Source: Desulfoluna sp942491485 (GTDB lineage Bacteria; Desulfobacterota; Desulfobacteria; Desulfobacterales; Desulfolunaceae). From it: a stretch of 64,000 bases of DNA. The DNA lies in the NCBI GenBank assembly GCA_942491485.1, contig CALOAX010000017.1, positions 372,001-436,000 on the forward strand, given 5' to 3'. A program made the translations under genes and the position numbers. Below are positions 44,149-53,083 of this stretch, piece after piece; position 1 is the stretch's first letter; every line of letters starts with the position of its first letter. The notes below the pieces were generated by a model, which saw only the letters and a list, made by a program, of their open reading frames with translations, did no database searches and was not told the origin of the DNA.

Positions 44149-44819
44149 AGTTATGGCTCCGCAGCTCTCGGAAGACTGATTGTCCTGGCGAACATTCCCC
44201 CTCGCCGTGAACCGCCGCTGCTTGCCATACATGGCAGGCTGCGGCTTTCAATATTATAAAGCATGAATCGGGGCAGCCTTTTTCCATCCAGGAACCCCAG
44301 TATCAGCGGAACCATCCTTACTTACCGGGATAACGGTGACGGGCTTTGGTCTTGAAGGGCGCTGATGTGATCACCCCCGCCTTCGTGCGTGTCAACCCGG
44401 AGACTATCCTCAAGGACAGGGCCCTGAGGGGACTGTTATCCGAGCCCACAACAAAAGAGCCCTTTGATACACCAGGGCCTCGGTCGGAAATAATTATACA
44501 ACAACCTCGCCCGGCCGTTTTCACAGTGCGGCTCTATTCAACGTTCCATATGGCAATGCTTATGATGCTGGTTACATCGAAGCGTATAATTTCATGTTTC
44601 CGAGGCCCACCACTGCAAATAACCCACTCAAAAAATGTAGCGTCCACAATTCTTCCCCATTTTCCTTGTACTCTTTTCCCTGTGCACATCACCACCCAAG
44701 CAGAAGAGACATCAAATCTGTCACGTTGCCATGGCTTACCCAAAAAGTGGTCTTGGATTGCCTGAGGGAAGGTGTGCTGAATAGACACAAACCGTTACCC
44801 ATAAAGGGAGAGGATCCTT
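44149..44819. other. Gene-free region after the pilus operon
   Basis: About 670 bases. Open frames on both strands here (for example 44346-44765) lack ribosome sites, family features and coding bias, and overlap each other. No repeat of the main families is found. Confidence 0.4.
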
Positions 44820-45110
44820 ATGAAAGCATCAAAGAAATGGGCACTTGTCATTGCATTGCTCTGTGCCGGTTCCGTGGGCGTACTGAATGTAGAAGCCCGA
44901 AAACAAAGGCCAGAAGGAGGCCACGACGGGCCTCCCCCAGAGGCATACACCGCCTGTGAGTGCAAAGAAGCGGGCGATAAGGCCGAGTTCGTCAGCCCCC
45001 GTGGGGAGACTGTGACGGGGACCTGTGAGCAGCAAGGCGATCGCCTGGTATTGCGTCCTGACAACCCCCCTCCGAGGGGGGGCAGGGGCCAGGAGGAAGA
45101 CACCAACTAA
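44820..45110 (+). CDS. Small periplasmic protein with CEC and GTC motifs
   Basis: 96 residues; ATG after AGGGAGAGG. Signal peptide (WALVIALLCAGSVGVLNVEA), a Pro/Gly-rich stretch, then AYTACECKEAGDKAEFVSPRG and ETVTGTCEQQGDRLVLRP. This matches a small group of exported proteins with the pattern ACxxKxxGDxxxFxxPxGxxVxGxC, of unknown function; the three Cys are redox or metal candidates. It ends in a disordered Pro/Arg/Gly tail. A hairpin follows. Confidence 0.7.
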   Translation: MKASKKWALVIALLCAGSVGVLNVEARKQRPEGGHDGPPPEAYTACECKEAGDKAEFVSPRGETVTGTCEQQGDRLVLRPDNPPPRGGRGQEEDTN

Positions 45111-45124
45111 ACGTTTTCGGTTGG

Positions 45125-45170
45125 GATCCATTCGGTATTGCCTGGGGGCTGAGGCAATGCCGAATGGGTC
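45125..45170. terminator. Hairpin terminator-like structure
   Basis: GATCCATTCGGTATTGCC (45125-45142) pairs with GGCAATGCCGAATGGGTC (45153-45170) with two mismatched or wobble positions. Weak U-tract; placed just after the small exported gene. Confidence 0.6.
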
Positions 45171-45213
45171 TTAAAAGCATGGGATGATTTACAGGGGAGT
45201 CAGGGGGCATTTC

Positions 45214-46524
45214 ATGACGATACGCAAAATGAAGGTGGCAATTGCTGTTATCTCGATGGCTTTTGCGATGATGGGGTTCAGCGGGTGTTCCGGTGACTCT
45301 TCCGGAAGCTCAGATACCGCCACAGATACGGTAACTTCCGATAGCGATGCATTGGCCTACGAACCATTTATTAATACAAATTATTTTGATTTTGCATACG
45401 GCGATACCGATGCGAGGTAACGAATCATTGACTCCCAATACGTCACCAACGCCTATTTTGACACCACACAAGAGAGCGTCTTTGGTGTCAATTTTGCTGA
45501 TGGGCGCATCAAGGGGTACGGCCTTGAAATATTCGGCCAGGATAAAACGTTTTTCACCATCTACGTTCGCGACAATACGAACGACAGCTACGGGGAAAAC
45601 AATTTTCGGGACAATGGTGACGGCACGATCACGGACCTGGCAACGGGTCTTATGTGGATGAAGGATGACAGCGGCTTTGGCATGGAGTGGCAGGATGCGC
45701 TCTCTTATTGCGAAGCATTAGAGTATGCAGGCCACACGGACTGGCGACTTCCCAATGCCAAAGAGCTCCAGAGTATTGTGGATTACACCCGCATGCCGGA
45801 CGCAACAGCGTCTACGACACCGTCCACGGCAGGTCCCGCCATTGATACCGATTTTTTCAATATCACCTCCACGACCAACTACAACGGTGACGCGGATTGG
45901 GGTTTTTTCTGGACAAGTTCGACTCACAAATCGTCGGATGGAACCGGGGCGTGGGGTGTTTATATCGCATTTGGTCGGGCACTGGGGTATGACTCGGACG
46001 AAGATACCTGGACAGACGTCCATGGCGCCGGGTGTCAACGCAGCGATCCCAAGTATGATGACGGAACCGATTACTCAGAAGGTCATGGCCCTCAGTCTGA
46101 TGCGGTCTATGTCTACAATTATGTGCGTGCGGTTCGGTACGATGAGACGGTGACAAACCCCACCTATGTCGTTGTTGACACCAACCAGACCACTTGCTGG
46201 AACAACAGCAGTGAAATCAGTGCGCCTGCAGACGGTGATGCTTTTTACGGCCAGGATGCACAATACGATAGCAACGCTCCCAGTTATACCGACAATGGTG
46301 ATGGGACCATCACTGATAATATCACCGGCCTGATGTGGCAGAAATCCCCGGATACAAACGGTGACGGATCCATTCTTTCCGATGACAAATACACCTATGA
46401 TGAAGCGGTCTCAAACGCTTCATCCTGCACAACCGGTGGCTATAAGGATTGGCGCCTCCCGACGATTAAGGAGCTGTACTCGCTCATGCAGTTCAGTGGC
46501 GAGGATGTGAGCCTCGAGATGTAG
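45214..46524 (+). pseudogene. DUF1566 (Lcl-like) lipoprotein with internal stop and unusual domain order
   Basis: Starts MTIRKMKVAIAV with lipobox FSGC. A TAA at 45418-45420 stops the frame after YGDTDAR, but the same frame continues at once with RIIDSQYVTNAYFD and runs to 46524 with full family character: DNGDGTITDLATGLMW, WQDALSYCEALEYAGHTDWRLPNAKELQSI, then DNGDGTITDNITGLMW and GYKDWRLPTIKELYSLMQFSGED. Thus one nonsense change splits one gene. In relatives I know, the half with KELYSL comes first and the half with KELQSIVDY second; here they are reversed, and the end at QFSGEDVSLEM coincides with entry into a repeat at 46527. These proteins are surface lipoproteins with a C-type-lectin-like fold. 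Confidence 0.8.
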
Positions 46525-46526
46525 CC

Positions 46527-46616
46527 CGTCGGCGAATGGGACGCACCTGAGGTACGAAGGTCCGGAGCATTTGCGAACCCGGGGTCCAGAGGATCCCCCC
46601 CGCCCTGACCCCGGAA
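46527..46616. repeat. Diverged type B repeat at the end of the DUF1566 gene
   Basis: GCCCGTCGGCGAATGGGACG, CTGAGGTACGAAGG and CCCCGGAAGGC are the modules of the copies at 6290-6390 and 22787-22866. It seems to have truncated the DUF1566 gene. Confidence 0.6.
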
Positions 46617-46663
46617 GGCAGGCTTTTTTAAAAGACTATTTACTATATACAACAGAGAAAATA

Positions 46664-46879
46664 ATGACGATTCAACGTATTGAAGGCTGCATCGGCTGCG
46701 GGACATGTGTGAAAACCTGCCCCACGGATGTGATCCGCCAGGACCCGAAAACGAAAAAGGCAGTCATCAAGTATGCGGCAGACTGTCAGATCTGTCACTT
46801 GTGCCGGATGTATTGCCCTGTGGATGCCATCACCATTTCATCGGACAAGTCCATTCCAGTGGTTGTCTCCTGGGGGTAA
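46664..46879 (+). CDS. 2[4Fe-4S] ferredoxin-like protein
   Basis: 71 residues from MTIQRIEG. Two clusters of ligands: CIGCGTCVKTCP and CQICHLCRMYCP, the second with an extra residue pattern typical of ferredoxin domains in electron-transfer chains. It stands five bases before a membrane gene and 640 before a Tat flavoprotein, suggesting an electron path flavoprotein-ferredoxin-membrane protein. The frame is open further upstream but through repeat sequence. Confidence 0.9.
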   Translation: MTIQRIEGCIGCGTCVKTCPTDVIRQDPKTKKAVIKYAADCQICHLCRMYCPVDAITISSDKSIPVVVSWG

Positions 46880-46884
46880 AGGGC

Positions 46885-47512
46885 ATGAAACGATTCGACA
46901 ACTACACACGGTTCCTGTCGTGGATTCTGGTGCTCGCAGGGCTCCCTTTGATGGTGCTGCTCTTGAGCACGCTGCCGTCACGCACATTGCTGAAGGAATC
47001 CCTCTCTTTATCGACGCTCCTGGCTTTTTTTTCAGCTGCTTGGGCTGGTTTTCTGGTCTCGTGTGACCGGATGGGCTGCCATGGGAATGGGGATAGGCCA
47101 GAGGATCAAGATCGACAAAATCATAGGCTACACCTGCGTTACGGTGATGCTGTTTCATCCTTTGTCTTTGGTCCTTCCACGGTGCTTTGAAGCGGGGGTG
47201 GCTCCTGGTGACGCATTTATTACCCTCGTCACCACCCTTAACCGTGGCGTTGTCCTGGGCCTCGTTGCCTGGGTGCTTCTGGCGATTTTGGGGATCACCT
47301 CCCTGCTACGGAAGTCGCTGCCCATGACCTACCGGGTGTGACGGCTATGTCATGGTCTTCTATCCATCTCGTTTGTCTGTGTTGCAGCGTGGCACGCCGT
47401 GGATCTTGGTCGTCAATCACAGGGGGCTCTGGCTCTTATGATCATTGCCATGACAGGCATGGGGCTCTTTTTTCATGTGCAACGCACCATCGTAGATTTA
47501 TTTAAACAATAG
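46885..47512 (+). pseudogene. Ferric-reductase-like membrane protein, frameshifted and with a nonsense codon
   Basis: The first frame gives MKRFDNYTRFLSWILVLAGLPLMVLLLSTLP and LSTLLAFFSAAWAGFLV, then goes out of frame near 47050-47065. The second frame continues GIGQRIKIDKIIGYTCVTVMLFHPLSLVLP (with the heme-type His) to TYRV, meets TGA at 47339-47341, and continues in the same frame RLCHGLLSISFVCVAAWHAVDLGRQ to a TAG at 47512. Relatives read YRxWRxxHG there, so TGG became TGA. With both faults corrected the protein would have about six helices and the His residues of a ferric reductase/NOX-type membrane domain. Position between ferredoxin and flavoprotein suggests a now-broken electron-transfer module. 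Confidence 0.8.
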
Positions 47513-47523
47513 GCTTGCTAAGT

Positions 47524-49266
47524 ATGAAAAATTCCAAAAAACAGACAGATATGTCCCGGCGTACGTTTATGGCCATGGCAGGAGGCGCAGCAAGCCTTGC
47601 GGCCATGGCAGCCATGGGGATTCCCACGGAGTGCCGTGCCAATATCCCCGATATTGATATCGATGAGATGACCCGCGAAGAAAAAGAGGTCGACGTCCTT
47701 GTGGTGGGAAGCGGCATGGCCGGTGTTTTCGCCGCGGTGAAGGCCCACGATGCCGGAGCAAAGGTCTTGATGGTCTCCAAGGGAAGGCTGGGGGCGTCGG
47801 GTCAGACGCCCTTTGCCCGGGGCATTTTTTCCTATGACCTGAATAGGGCCAAAGTGAGTCTTGACCAATTTGTTGACTCGGTCTCCCGTTCTGCCATGGG
47901 CACGAACAACCCGGTGTTCACAAGGCAGATGGCGGAACACTCCAAGGCACGGGTCGAAGAGTTGAAATCGTGGGGCTTTTTTGATTCCCCCCTTTACCAC
48001 AAGGCCTTCAGCAAACCCATGGCCGAGCGGAAGATACCCGTGATGGAACGGGTGATGCTTACACATCTGATCAAAGAGGACGGGAAAATCTCCGGGGCCG
48101 CAGGGTTCAGCCTGGATGAGGCGAAGGTCTATTTTTTCTCGGCAAAGAGCGTTGTTCTCTGCACAGGGGCCGGGGGGTTCAAGCCCAACGGGTTTCCCAT
48201 CTGCGATCTGACCCACGACGGGACCATGATGGCCTATGATATCGGGGCAAAGGTGACCGGCAAAGAGTGGAACGACGGGCACCCGGCCAACCTCGAACAC
48301 CCGGCGGCGGTCTATGACCAATGGGGGCCAATGCTTCAGGGGCCTCCCAACATCACGGGCGTCGGGGTCAGGCACGACCTTGGGGTGGATCTGAACTACA
48401 GCATTTACGTGAACGGCCCCCAGAAAACCCTATCGGGTCAGCCTCCCTTTGCCATGAAACCCTTGGCGGGCGGGCCTTACCGACCCGATGGGTTCAAACA
48501 AAACGGTCCCCCTTCAGGAGGGAGGCCGGAAGGCAGGAGAAAGGGTGGTCCTGGAGGGGGCGACCACAAGCCTCCGGGCATGGGGGGTATTCCATCGGGC
48601 GGGGCATCTGCCGGAATGTCCATCCACAAGTCCGAAGGGCTTGTTCCTGTTGATGCCAGCGGTGCCTCCAACATTCCCGGCCTCTTTGCTGCAGGTGACG
48701 CCTTGGGCTCTTACATGGCAGGGGGTATTTATACGCAGGTGGGCTCATCCCTTGCGGGGTCCGCTGTTCAGGGAGGCGTTGCGGCTGAAGCCGCCGCATC
48801 CTTCGCAAAAAACAGGGCCATGCCAAAGCTTTCTCAAAAAAAACGTAGGGAGGTGGAAGCAGAGATCCTGGCTCCTTTAAAACGAGAGCGGGGGTACAGT
48901 CCCGCCTGGGTAACCCAGACCCTTCAGGGGATCATGATTCCCAATTTTGTCCTGTACATCAAGAAAGAGCGGCTTCTGTCCGCAGCCCTGGCCTACATCG
49001 AAGAGCTGAGAGACCATCATCAGCCCATGCTGACGGCATCTGACATGCATGAACTCCGGCTGGCCCATGAAACCTCCAATATGATCTTGAATGCCGAGAT
49101 GAAGCTCAAGGCCTCTTTGATGCGAAAAGAGAGCCGGTGCTCTCATTTTCGGCTGGATTATCCTGAACCGGACCCCCAAAACTGGGATGCCTGGATCAAT
49201 ATTTCCAAGGGCAGCGATGGGGTCATGACACTTGAAAAACAGCGCTTTGATCGTTGGCCTGACTGA
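47524..49266 (+). CDS. Tat-exported FAD-dependent oxidoreductase (fumarate reductase flavoprotein-like)
   Basis: About 580 residues. Tat signal with SRRTFM followed by a hydrophobic stretch (AMAGGAASLAAMAAMGIP). FAD-binding GSGMAGVFAAVKAHDAGAKVLMVSKG (about 62-90), FARGIF, SVVLCTGAGGFKPNGFP, and the C-terminal flavin loop NIPGLFAAGDALGSYMAGGIYTQVGSSLAGSAVQGG. The ending helical region resembles the SdhA/AprA C-terminus. A Gly/Pro/Arg-rich insert (PPSGGRPEGRRKGGPGGG, about 325-350) interrupts the capping domain and is unusual. Expected in the periplasm, reducing or oxidising an unknown organic substrate with electrons from the ferredoxin and membrane genes upstream. Confidence 0.9.
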   Translation: MKNSKKQTDMSRRTFMAMAGGAASLAAMAAMGIPTECRANIPDIDIDEMTREEKEVDVLVVGSGMAGVFAAVKAHDAGAKVLMVSKGRLGASGQTPFARGIFSYDLNRAKVSLDQFVDSVSRSAMGTNNPVFTRQMAEHSKARVEELKSWGFFDSPLYHKAFSKPMAERKIPVMERVMLTHLIKEDGKISGAAGFSLDEAKVYFFSAKSVVLCTGAGGFKPNGFPICDLTHDGTMMAYDIGAKVTGKEWNDGHPANLEHPAAVYDQWGPMLQGPPNITGVGVRHDLGVDLNYSIYVNGPQKTLSGQPPFAMKPLAGGPYRPDGFKQNGPPSGGRPEGRRKGGPGGGDHKPPGMGGIPSGGASAGMSIHKSEGLVPVDASGASNIPGLFAAGDALGSYMAGGIYTQVGSSLAGSAVQGGVAAEAAASFAKNRAMPKLSQKKRREVEAEILAPLKRERGYSPAWVTQTLQGIMIPNFVLYIKKERLLSAALAYIEELRDHHQPMLTASDMHELRLAHETSNMILNAEMKLKASLMRKESRCSHFRLDYPEPDPQNWDAWINISKGSDGVMTLEKQRFDRWPD

Positions 49267-49331
49267 AAAAGACGGGTTCAGTTCAAGGTAAGGCCCCATT
49301 GTTATCTTTATCGTAACGATTCAGGCAATCC

Positions 49332-49506
49332 CGCCTCCGGCGGCCCTGTCTGGGGCCAAGCTTTAGAAAAGTTGGACAAACAGGCCTTGAAAAGTGCCCA
49401 TGGACGAACCTTACTTTATAAGGCGGATGTGGTGTGCCCTTAGGAACGAGGGGCAAAGCGCAGCCGCACCTGATTTCAAGGTGGCACACCTTGCCGCCGG
49501 GGGCCG
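49332..49506. repeat. Repeat cluster: types A and B
   Basis: A mutated type A copy (49332-49383; CCTGTCTGGGGCCAAGC, palindrome damaged) and a type B copy (about 49436-49506, ending TTGCCGCCGGGGGC). The gap between flavoprotein and lipoprotein genes holds nothing else. Confidence 0.8.
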
Positions 49507-49551
49507 TTTCATGGGGGGAATAGTTACTCATTACCAGTCCAAGGATGCATT

Positions 49552-50418
49552 ATGTTTTGTGATAAAATTGTACACATATCCATCATGGGGATTTTCATCA
49601 TTTTCACGGGTTTTCTGGTCATGGGATGCGCCACCCATCGGGTACAAAGCGTATGGCAGGAACCCGGCAACGTCATTATCGATGGCATAGGGGATGACTG
49701 GGAGAACATACCACCTCAATATTACGATGAGGATGACCGAGTTTCCATCAGAACCACGAACAATGACGACAGCCTTATTGTCTGCGTAACCGTTGGGTCA
49801 AGACAACTGTCCCGTACCATGCTCACTCACGGCATGACCCTCACCCTCGGCTTGGATGATGATGAAGACCAGCAATTTGCGTTGGTGGTAAAAGGTCAGA
49901 AAGAAAAAAGAAGACCTGATGCTAAATCTCAAGCGTGGAATAAAGGCTCGGAACAAGGCCCCAGGATCCAGGGCAATCAGAGGCCTCAACAGTCCTCCCG
50001 ATTTTTTTTCGATATCACCTACCCCGGTTCACCTGGTCCCATTATGATGTCGTGTGCTGAAGCCCGAGAAAAAGGGATAGATGCAGCGATGGGCGAAAAT
50101 AAATATGGCCAGATGGTGTTTGAAGCCCACATTCTGCTTGATGCGGTCTCCTTGCCTCAGCATGTCACGCCAACAACCAGAGTCATCCTCGGGGTGGCAG
50201 CACCAGAGACTGACATGCCTCCTGAATCAGGCTCTGGAGGTCGCAGTGGCATGGGGGGTGGCGGAGGTCCTCAAGGCGGTGGGGGAGGGCCTCAGGGCGG
50301 TGGCGGAGGACCTCAGGGCGGGGGGCCTCAAGGTGGTAAACCGTCAAAAGGAGCCCACCACACCTTTACAGCCAAACTGAATGTCACCCTGTCCAATGCA
50401 TCAAACGAGTTGCATTAA
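49552..50418 (+). CDS. Lipoprotein with glycine/proline/glutamine repeats
   Basis: 288 residues. Lipobox LVMGC (Cys about 26). The mature part starts VWQEPGNVIIDGIGDDWENIP, then DDSLIVCVTVG and GMTLTLGLDDDEDQQFALVVKGQ, a pattern like CBM9-type or DOMON-like beta-sandwich domains in which a small-molecule or metal is bound. A disordered stretch GGGGGPQGGGGGPQ (about 230-262, four GGPQG units) precedes a last strand HTFTAKLNVTL. The fold assignment is tentative. No neighbour explains its job; the upstream Tat flavoprotein has a similar Gly/Pro insert. Confidence 0.7.
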   Translation: MFCDKIVHISIMGIFIIFTGFLVMGCATHRVQSVWQEPGNVIIDGIGDDWENIPPQYYDEDDRVSIRTTNNDDSLIVCVTVGSRQLSRTMLTHGMTLTLGLDDDEDQQFALVVKGQKEKRRPDAKSQAWNKGSEQGPRIQGNQRPQQSSRFFFDITYPGSPGPIMMSCAEAREKGIDAAMGENKYGQMVFEAHILLDAVSLPQHVTPTTRVILGVAAPETDMPPESGSGGRSGMGGGGGPQGGGGGPQGGGGGPQGGGPQGGKPSKGAHHTFTAKLNVTLSNASNELH

Positions 50419-50603
50419 AAAACGTCCCATTCCAGTGCCAAACCGTTGGGAACGAAAACAGGGTGCCATGGGGTCCAGCTGATTGATGTGATTGGTGATC
50501 AGTAGGTTGAGTGGGCTTTTGTTGGACGTGTTCCGCCGAATTCTCCAGTGTGTATCATCTGCAGTGGTGTTGACTGGCATTGATGGGGTGAGACCATGAA
50601 TTA

Positions 50604-51344
50604 GTCATGGAGAGCATCTTCTGCCATATGCTCCGTGTATGGTGTTATGCTGTAGCAAAGGAATCACAGAAGATTACGCTGGCATTCCGGCAGCGGTTGT
50701 TCCTGATAATCTATATTCCCGGAGGCGCCACCTATGAACAACCGAACACACGCAACACTTGGATTCGCCATTGATTATACCGACATGTCATCCTTTGTTC
50801 CGTTACTGCAGAAGGGGTTTCAGGTGAGGGTTCGGGTTGGACGCAGCATGAAACACCTGCTTTGCGAGCAGTGCAGTATCAATCCGGAGTATCTGGCGGA
50901 TCGGATCCAGACCATTTTCCTCGACGGCAAGGTGGTGGACAACGTGGAGACAACCACCATAAAAGACGGCGCCATCATTGCCCTGTCTGCCGCCATGCCC
51001 GGTCTTGCAGGGGCGACGCTTCGAACGGGTGGACTGCTGGCTGCTTTTCGGGACGGATTGACCCATGAGGAAGACGCCGAAACCGTTGAGTCTCATGAGC
51101 TGGGCATGGTGACCATGAAGCTCTTCAACCTTCTGGTCCGTGAGTTGGGACCTGTATTTCTTGAAAAGGGGATATGGGTGACAAAGCAGGATGCTGAGAG
51201 TCTGGTGAAGAGGTGGGCAGATACACCGCAGCGGGCTATCGACCATGTAGAGATGGACGGCCTGAAGGTTTCACTGGAAGAGCTGGCGGGCCTGGATTGG
51301 TCGGGGGACTCTGAATATGTGCTTTTAAGGGCTGTTGGTTGAAC
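50604..51344. repeat. Direct repeat, left copy (duplicated gene and upstream region)
   Basis: Nearly identical to 56487-57227: the match starts at GTCATGGAGAG, covers about 130 bases upstream of the start codon and the whole 202-codon gene, and fades in the last 60 bases and the downstream flank, which is still alignable (CCACGGATGG). The two copies enclose the 5-kb accessory region. Confidence 0.93.
50734..51342 (+). CDS. Conserved hypothetical protein, duplicated (copy 1)
   Basis: 202 residues, soluble, ATG after CCGGAGGCGCC. The first half has VRVRVGRSMKHLLCEQC, IQTIFLDGKVVDN and TTIKDGAIIALSAAMPGLAGATLRTGG: a pattern like a beta-grasp (MoaD/ThiS-like) domain with an Ile-Phe-Leu-Asp-Gly-Lys turn, followed by a hydrophobic Gly/Ala helix. 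The second half is helical (MVTMKLFNLLVRELGPVFLEKG and QDAESLVKRWAD). No enzymatic motif. The paralogue at 56617 differs at a few positions, mostly in the last 30 residues. Function unknown; the beta-grasp link is tentative. Confidence 0.8.
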   Translation: MNNRTHATLGFAIDYTDMSSFVPLLQKGFQVRVRVGRSMKHLLCEQCSINPEYLADRIQTIFLDGKVVDNVETTTIKDGAIIALSAAMPGLAGATLRTGGLLAAFRDGLTHEEDAETVESHELGMVTMKLFNLLVRELGPVFLEKGIWVTKQDAESLVKRWADTPQRAIDHVEMDGLKVSLEELAGLDWSGDSEYVLLRAVG

Positions 51345-51468
51345 TGCTACTGGCATAACAGTCGTCGTTTACCACGGATGGATTTAAAAATTAAAATAGA
51401 GGTATTGATATAAAAAGTTGCCTTTTAAGGGCCAATTATAAGTGGTTATTAATAATAAGCTCTTAATA

Positions 51469-51534
51469 TATAGCATATTGGCGTGGTCCGACCCGATCAA
51501 TTATAGCATATTGGCGTGGTCCGACCCGATCAAT
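51469..51534. repeat. 33-bp tandem repeat, two units
   Basis: Two copies of TATAGCATATTGGCGTGG plus TCCGACCCGATCAAT, period 33 (51469 and 51502). The TCCGACCC motif is like the TTCGACCCC of 25441, 25481, 52983 and 62740. Confidence 0.8.
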
Positions 51535-51554
51535 TTCCAGGCGTCTTCACGCAC

Positions 51555-52208
51555 CTATCCCTTTTTTATGGTGGCAATGAATTCTTTGATCTTTTTCAGG
51601 TGGGGGACCACAATGGCCACGGCAATGGCGACAAACACATACTGGATGATTTGGAACCGGTGCTCTAAAAAATCAAAGCAGTAAAACCAGACAATGATGG
51701 CGGTGAGGGTGCCAAGAAATGTGGCGGATAAATTTTTGACCAGGCTCAACCTGAGCATGTACCCGATAATGGACCCGATAACAGGGCCGGTTACCGGCAG
51801 GGGGGTCATGACAAAGAAAAAAATCCCGATCCATCCATAGGGTTGTATTTTGTCTTTGTGCTTAAGGGCTTTTTCGTTGAGCCGGGTCATCAGGGTCATG
51901 ATCCAGCCGACTCTTAAGTAACTTTTGGCGCTGAGCACAAAACCGGCATAGGTGAAGCAAACGATGAGCACTTCGATATAAAAATTATAGGCAATGGCGG
52001 GAAGGGCTCCCATGCCACTATAAATGCATAGTCCGACGCCTGCGGCCCGGCCACCGAAGGTATGGGCACCGAAAATAAGGAGGAGGGTTTCGACTGTTTG
52101 AAAATCGGTGATGGCGTAATATCCGAGATAAGCCATGAGCAGAACACTTAAAAAAGCGCCGGTTAGCAGTATCTTGAATTCAATGGATTTTGTAAGTGTA
52201 TGTTTCAT
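51555..52208 (-). CDS. Small multidrug export (Sm_multidrug_ex) family membrane protein
   Basis: 217 residues with about six helices: FKILLTGAFLSVLLMAYLGYYAI, VETLLLIFGAHTFGGRAAGVGLCI, LPAIAYNFYIEVLIVCFTYAG, WIGIFFFVMTPLPVTGPVIGSIIGYMLRL, TFLGTLTAIIVWFYCFDFL, IQYVFVAIAVAIVVP. PLPVTGPVIGSIIG is the conserved Pro/Gly motif of COG2426. Possible efflux role; substrate unknown. Its last ~98 codons are duplicated in the SDR chimera at 25578-25879, where a 12-bp unit (encoding VAIA) is present three times and here once. Confidence 0.85.
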   Translation of the reverse strand: MKHTLTKSIEFKILLTGAFLSVLLMAYLGYYAITDFQTVETLLLIFGAHTFGGRAAGVGLCIYSGMGALPAIAYNFYIEVLIVCFTYAGFVLSAKSYLRVGWIMTLMTRLNEKALKHKDKIQPYGWIGIFFFVMTPLPVTGPVIGSIIGYMLRLSLVKNLSATFLGTLTAIIVWFYCFDFLEHRFQIIQYVFVAIAVAIVVPHLKKIKEFIATIKKG

Positions 52209-52437
52209 ATAGAATACGCGATATTAGAGGGTGTTATTGCCAACCTGGGCTTTGAGAAAAGTCATGTAAAGACCGACATAATGAACCTTAACACTACCAC
52301 AGTGTCTATCCTGTTACCAATGGATATCAGTCACCAGGTCGCCGATTCACCGACCTCACCGTTGCCCTTTTGAACAGGGCTCGTCTGCAAAGGTGACACA
52401 ATGGTCAAGCGTATCTTGCCTGTCCCCCGGTTCTCTT

Positions 52438-52990
52438 CCCACGCTCCCTCCTCATGGGTTGTCCTTCCCGCGATACATGATTCCTGGGTGCTTGATCCTT
52501 GGACGGCGGATGCCGGGGCGGACTGGAATAAGGGTCGCCACCCGGACATATTAACCCGGCGGTTATAAGCATGAATGTCGAGGGGCAGTGTCACCCCGAC
52601 AATTTTGGCATCTCTTTCACCGCTGGCTTGTATCTTGAGTTGCCGGGTTAATAGCCATTGCTGTCTATGTTGACTGTTATGTGATCCGTGCTTTTTGAGT
52701 CTCCAACTCGGCATCGAAATCAAACATATATTGGGACCAGACCCACGTATGGGGTGGGGAGGGCAGGGTGTGGTCTTACGGCTGTGGCGCAGCAGTCATT
52801 TGGCTATCCCCTAACCATCGATCTGTATGGCCTGTATGGTGAGGTGAGTGTTCTGCAGATGAACACAGGGAGGCGTGGGAATATTTAGATAGAGAGTTCA
52901 ATTTTGATCTAAAATGCGGGGTTTAAGCGCTAATATAGTAGTTTTAGTTGATGCTTGTTGGATAATTATAGGGTATTGTGTTGGTTCGAC
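52438..52990. repeat. Noncoding block P (copy 2), interrupted by a MITE
   Basis: Homologous to 25005-25497 over its length apart from the 105-bp MITE at 52549-52653. Ends in GGTTCGACCCC at 52983. No gene seen; the stretch 52209-52437 before it is also empty. Confidence 0.8.
52549..52653. mobile_element. MITE with IS630-type ends (copy 2)
   Basis: Starts TATTAACCCGGCGG and ends TTGCCGGGTTAATA, 105 bp; the inside GTCGAGGGGCAGTGTCACCCC matches copy 1 (22868-22973) reversed. The empty site at 25101-25115 (GGGAATATCC) shows insertion at TA with duplication of TA. Confidence 0.9.
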
Positions 52991-53046
52991 CCCATAGCCA
53001 GAATTATACCAATCACTAAACCCAAGCATAGAGCAACAATTTTCAT
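52966..53046 (-). pseudogene. Truncated cassette gene, signal peptide only
   Basis: ATG at 53046 after GGGGTGG begins MKIVALCLGLVIGIILAMG, a good signal peptide or membrane anchor, but the frame then reads into block P (SNQHNTL) and stops at 52966. It lies directly after the attC site in the direction of cassette reading, so it appears to be the start of a cassette gene whose body was replaced. Confidence 0.55.
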
Positions 53047-53083
53047 GATTCCACCCCTTATTTTTGAGGCATTTCAAGTAAAA

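Noticed and set aside
44346..44765. 139-codon ORF after the pilus operon
   Set aside because: No ribosome site, no family, overlaps opposite-strand frames of similar length.
47339..47341. TGA as selenocysteine codon
   Set aside because: The aligned residue in relatives is Trp in a membrane protein, there is no SECIS-like hairpin just after it, and the gene has a second lesion.
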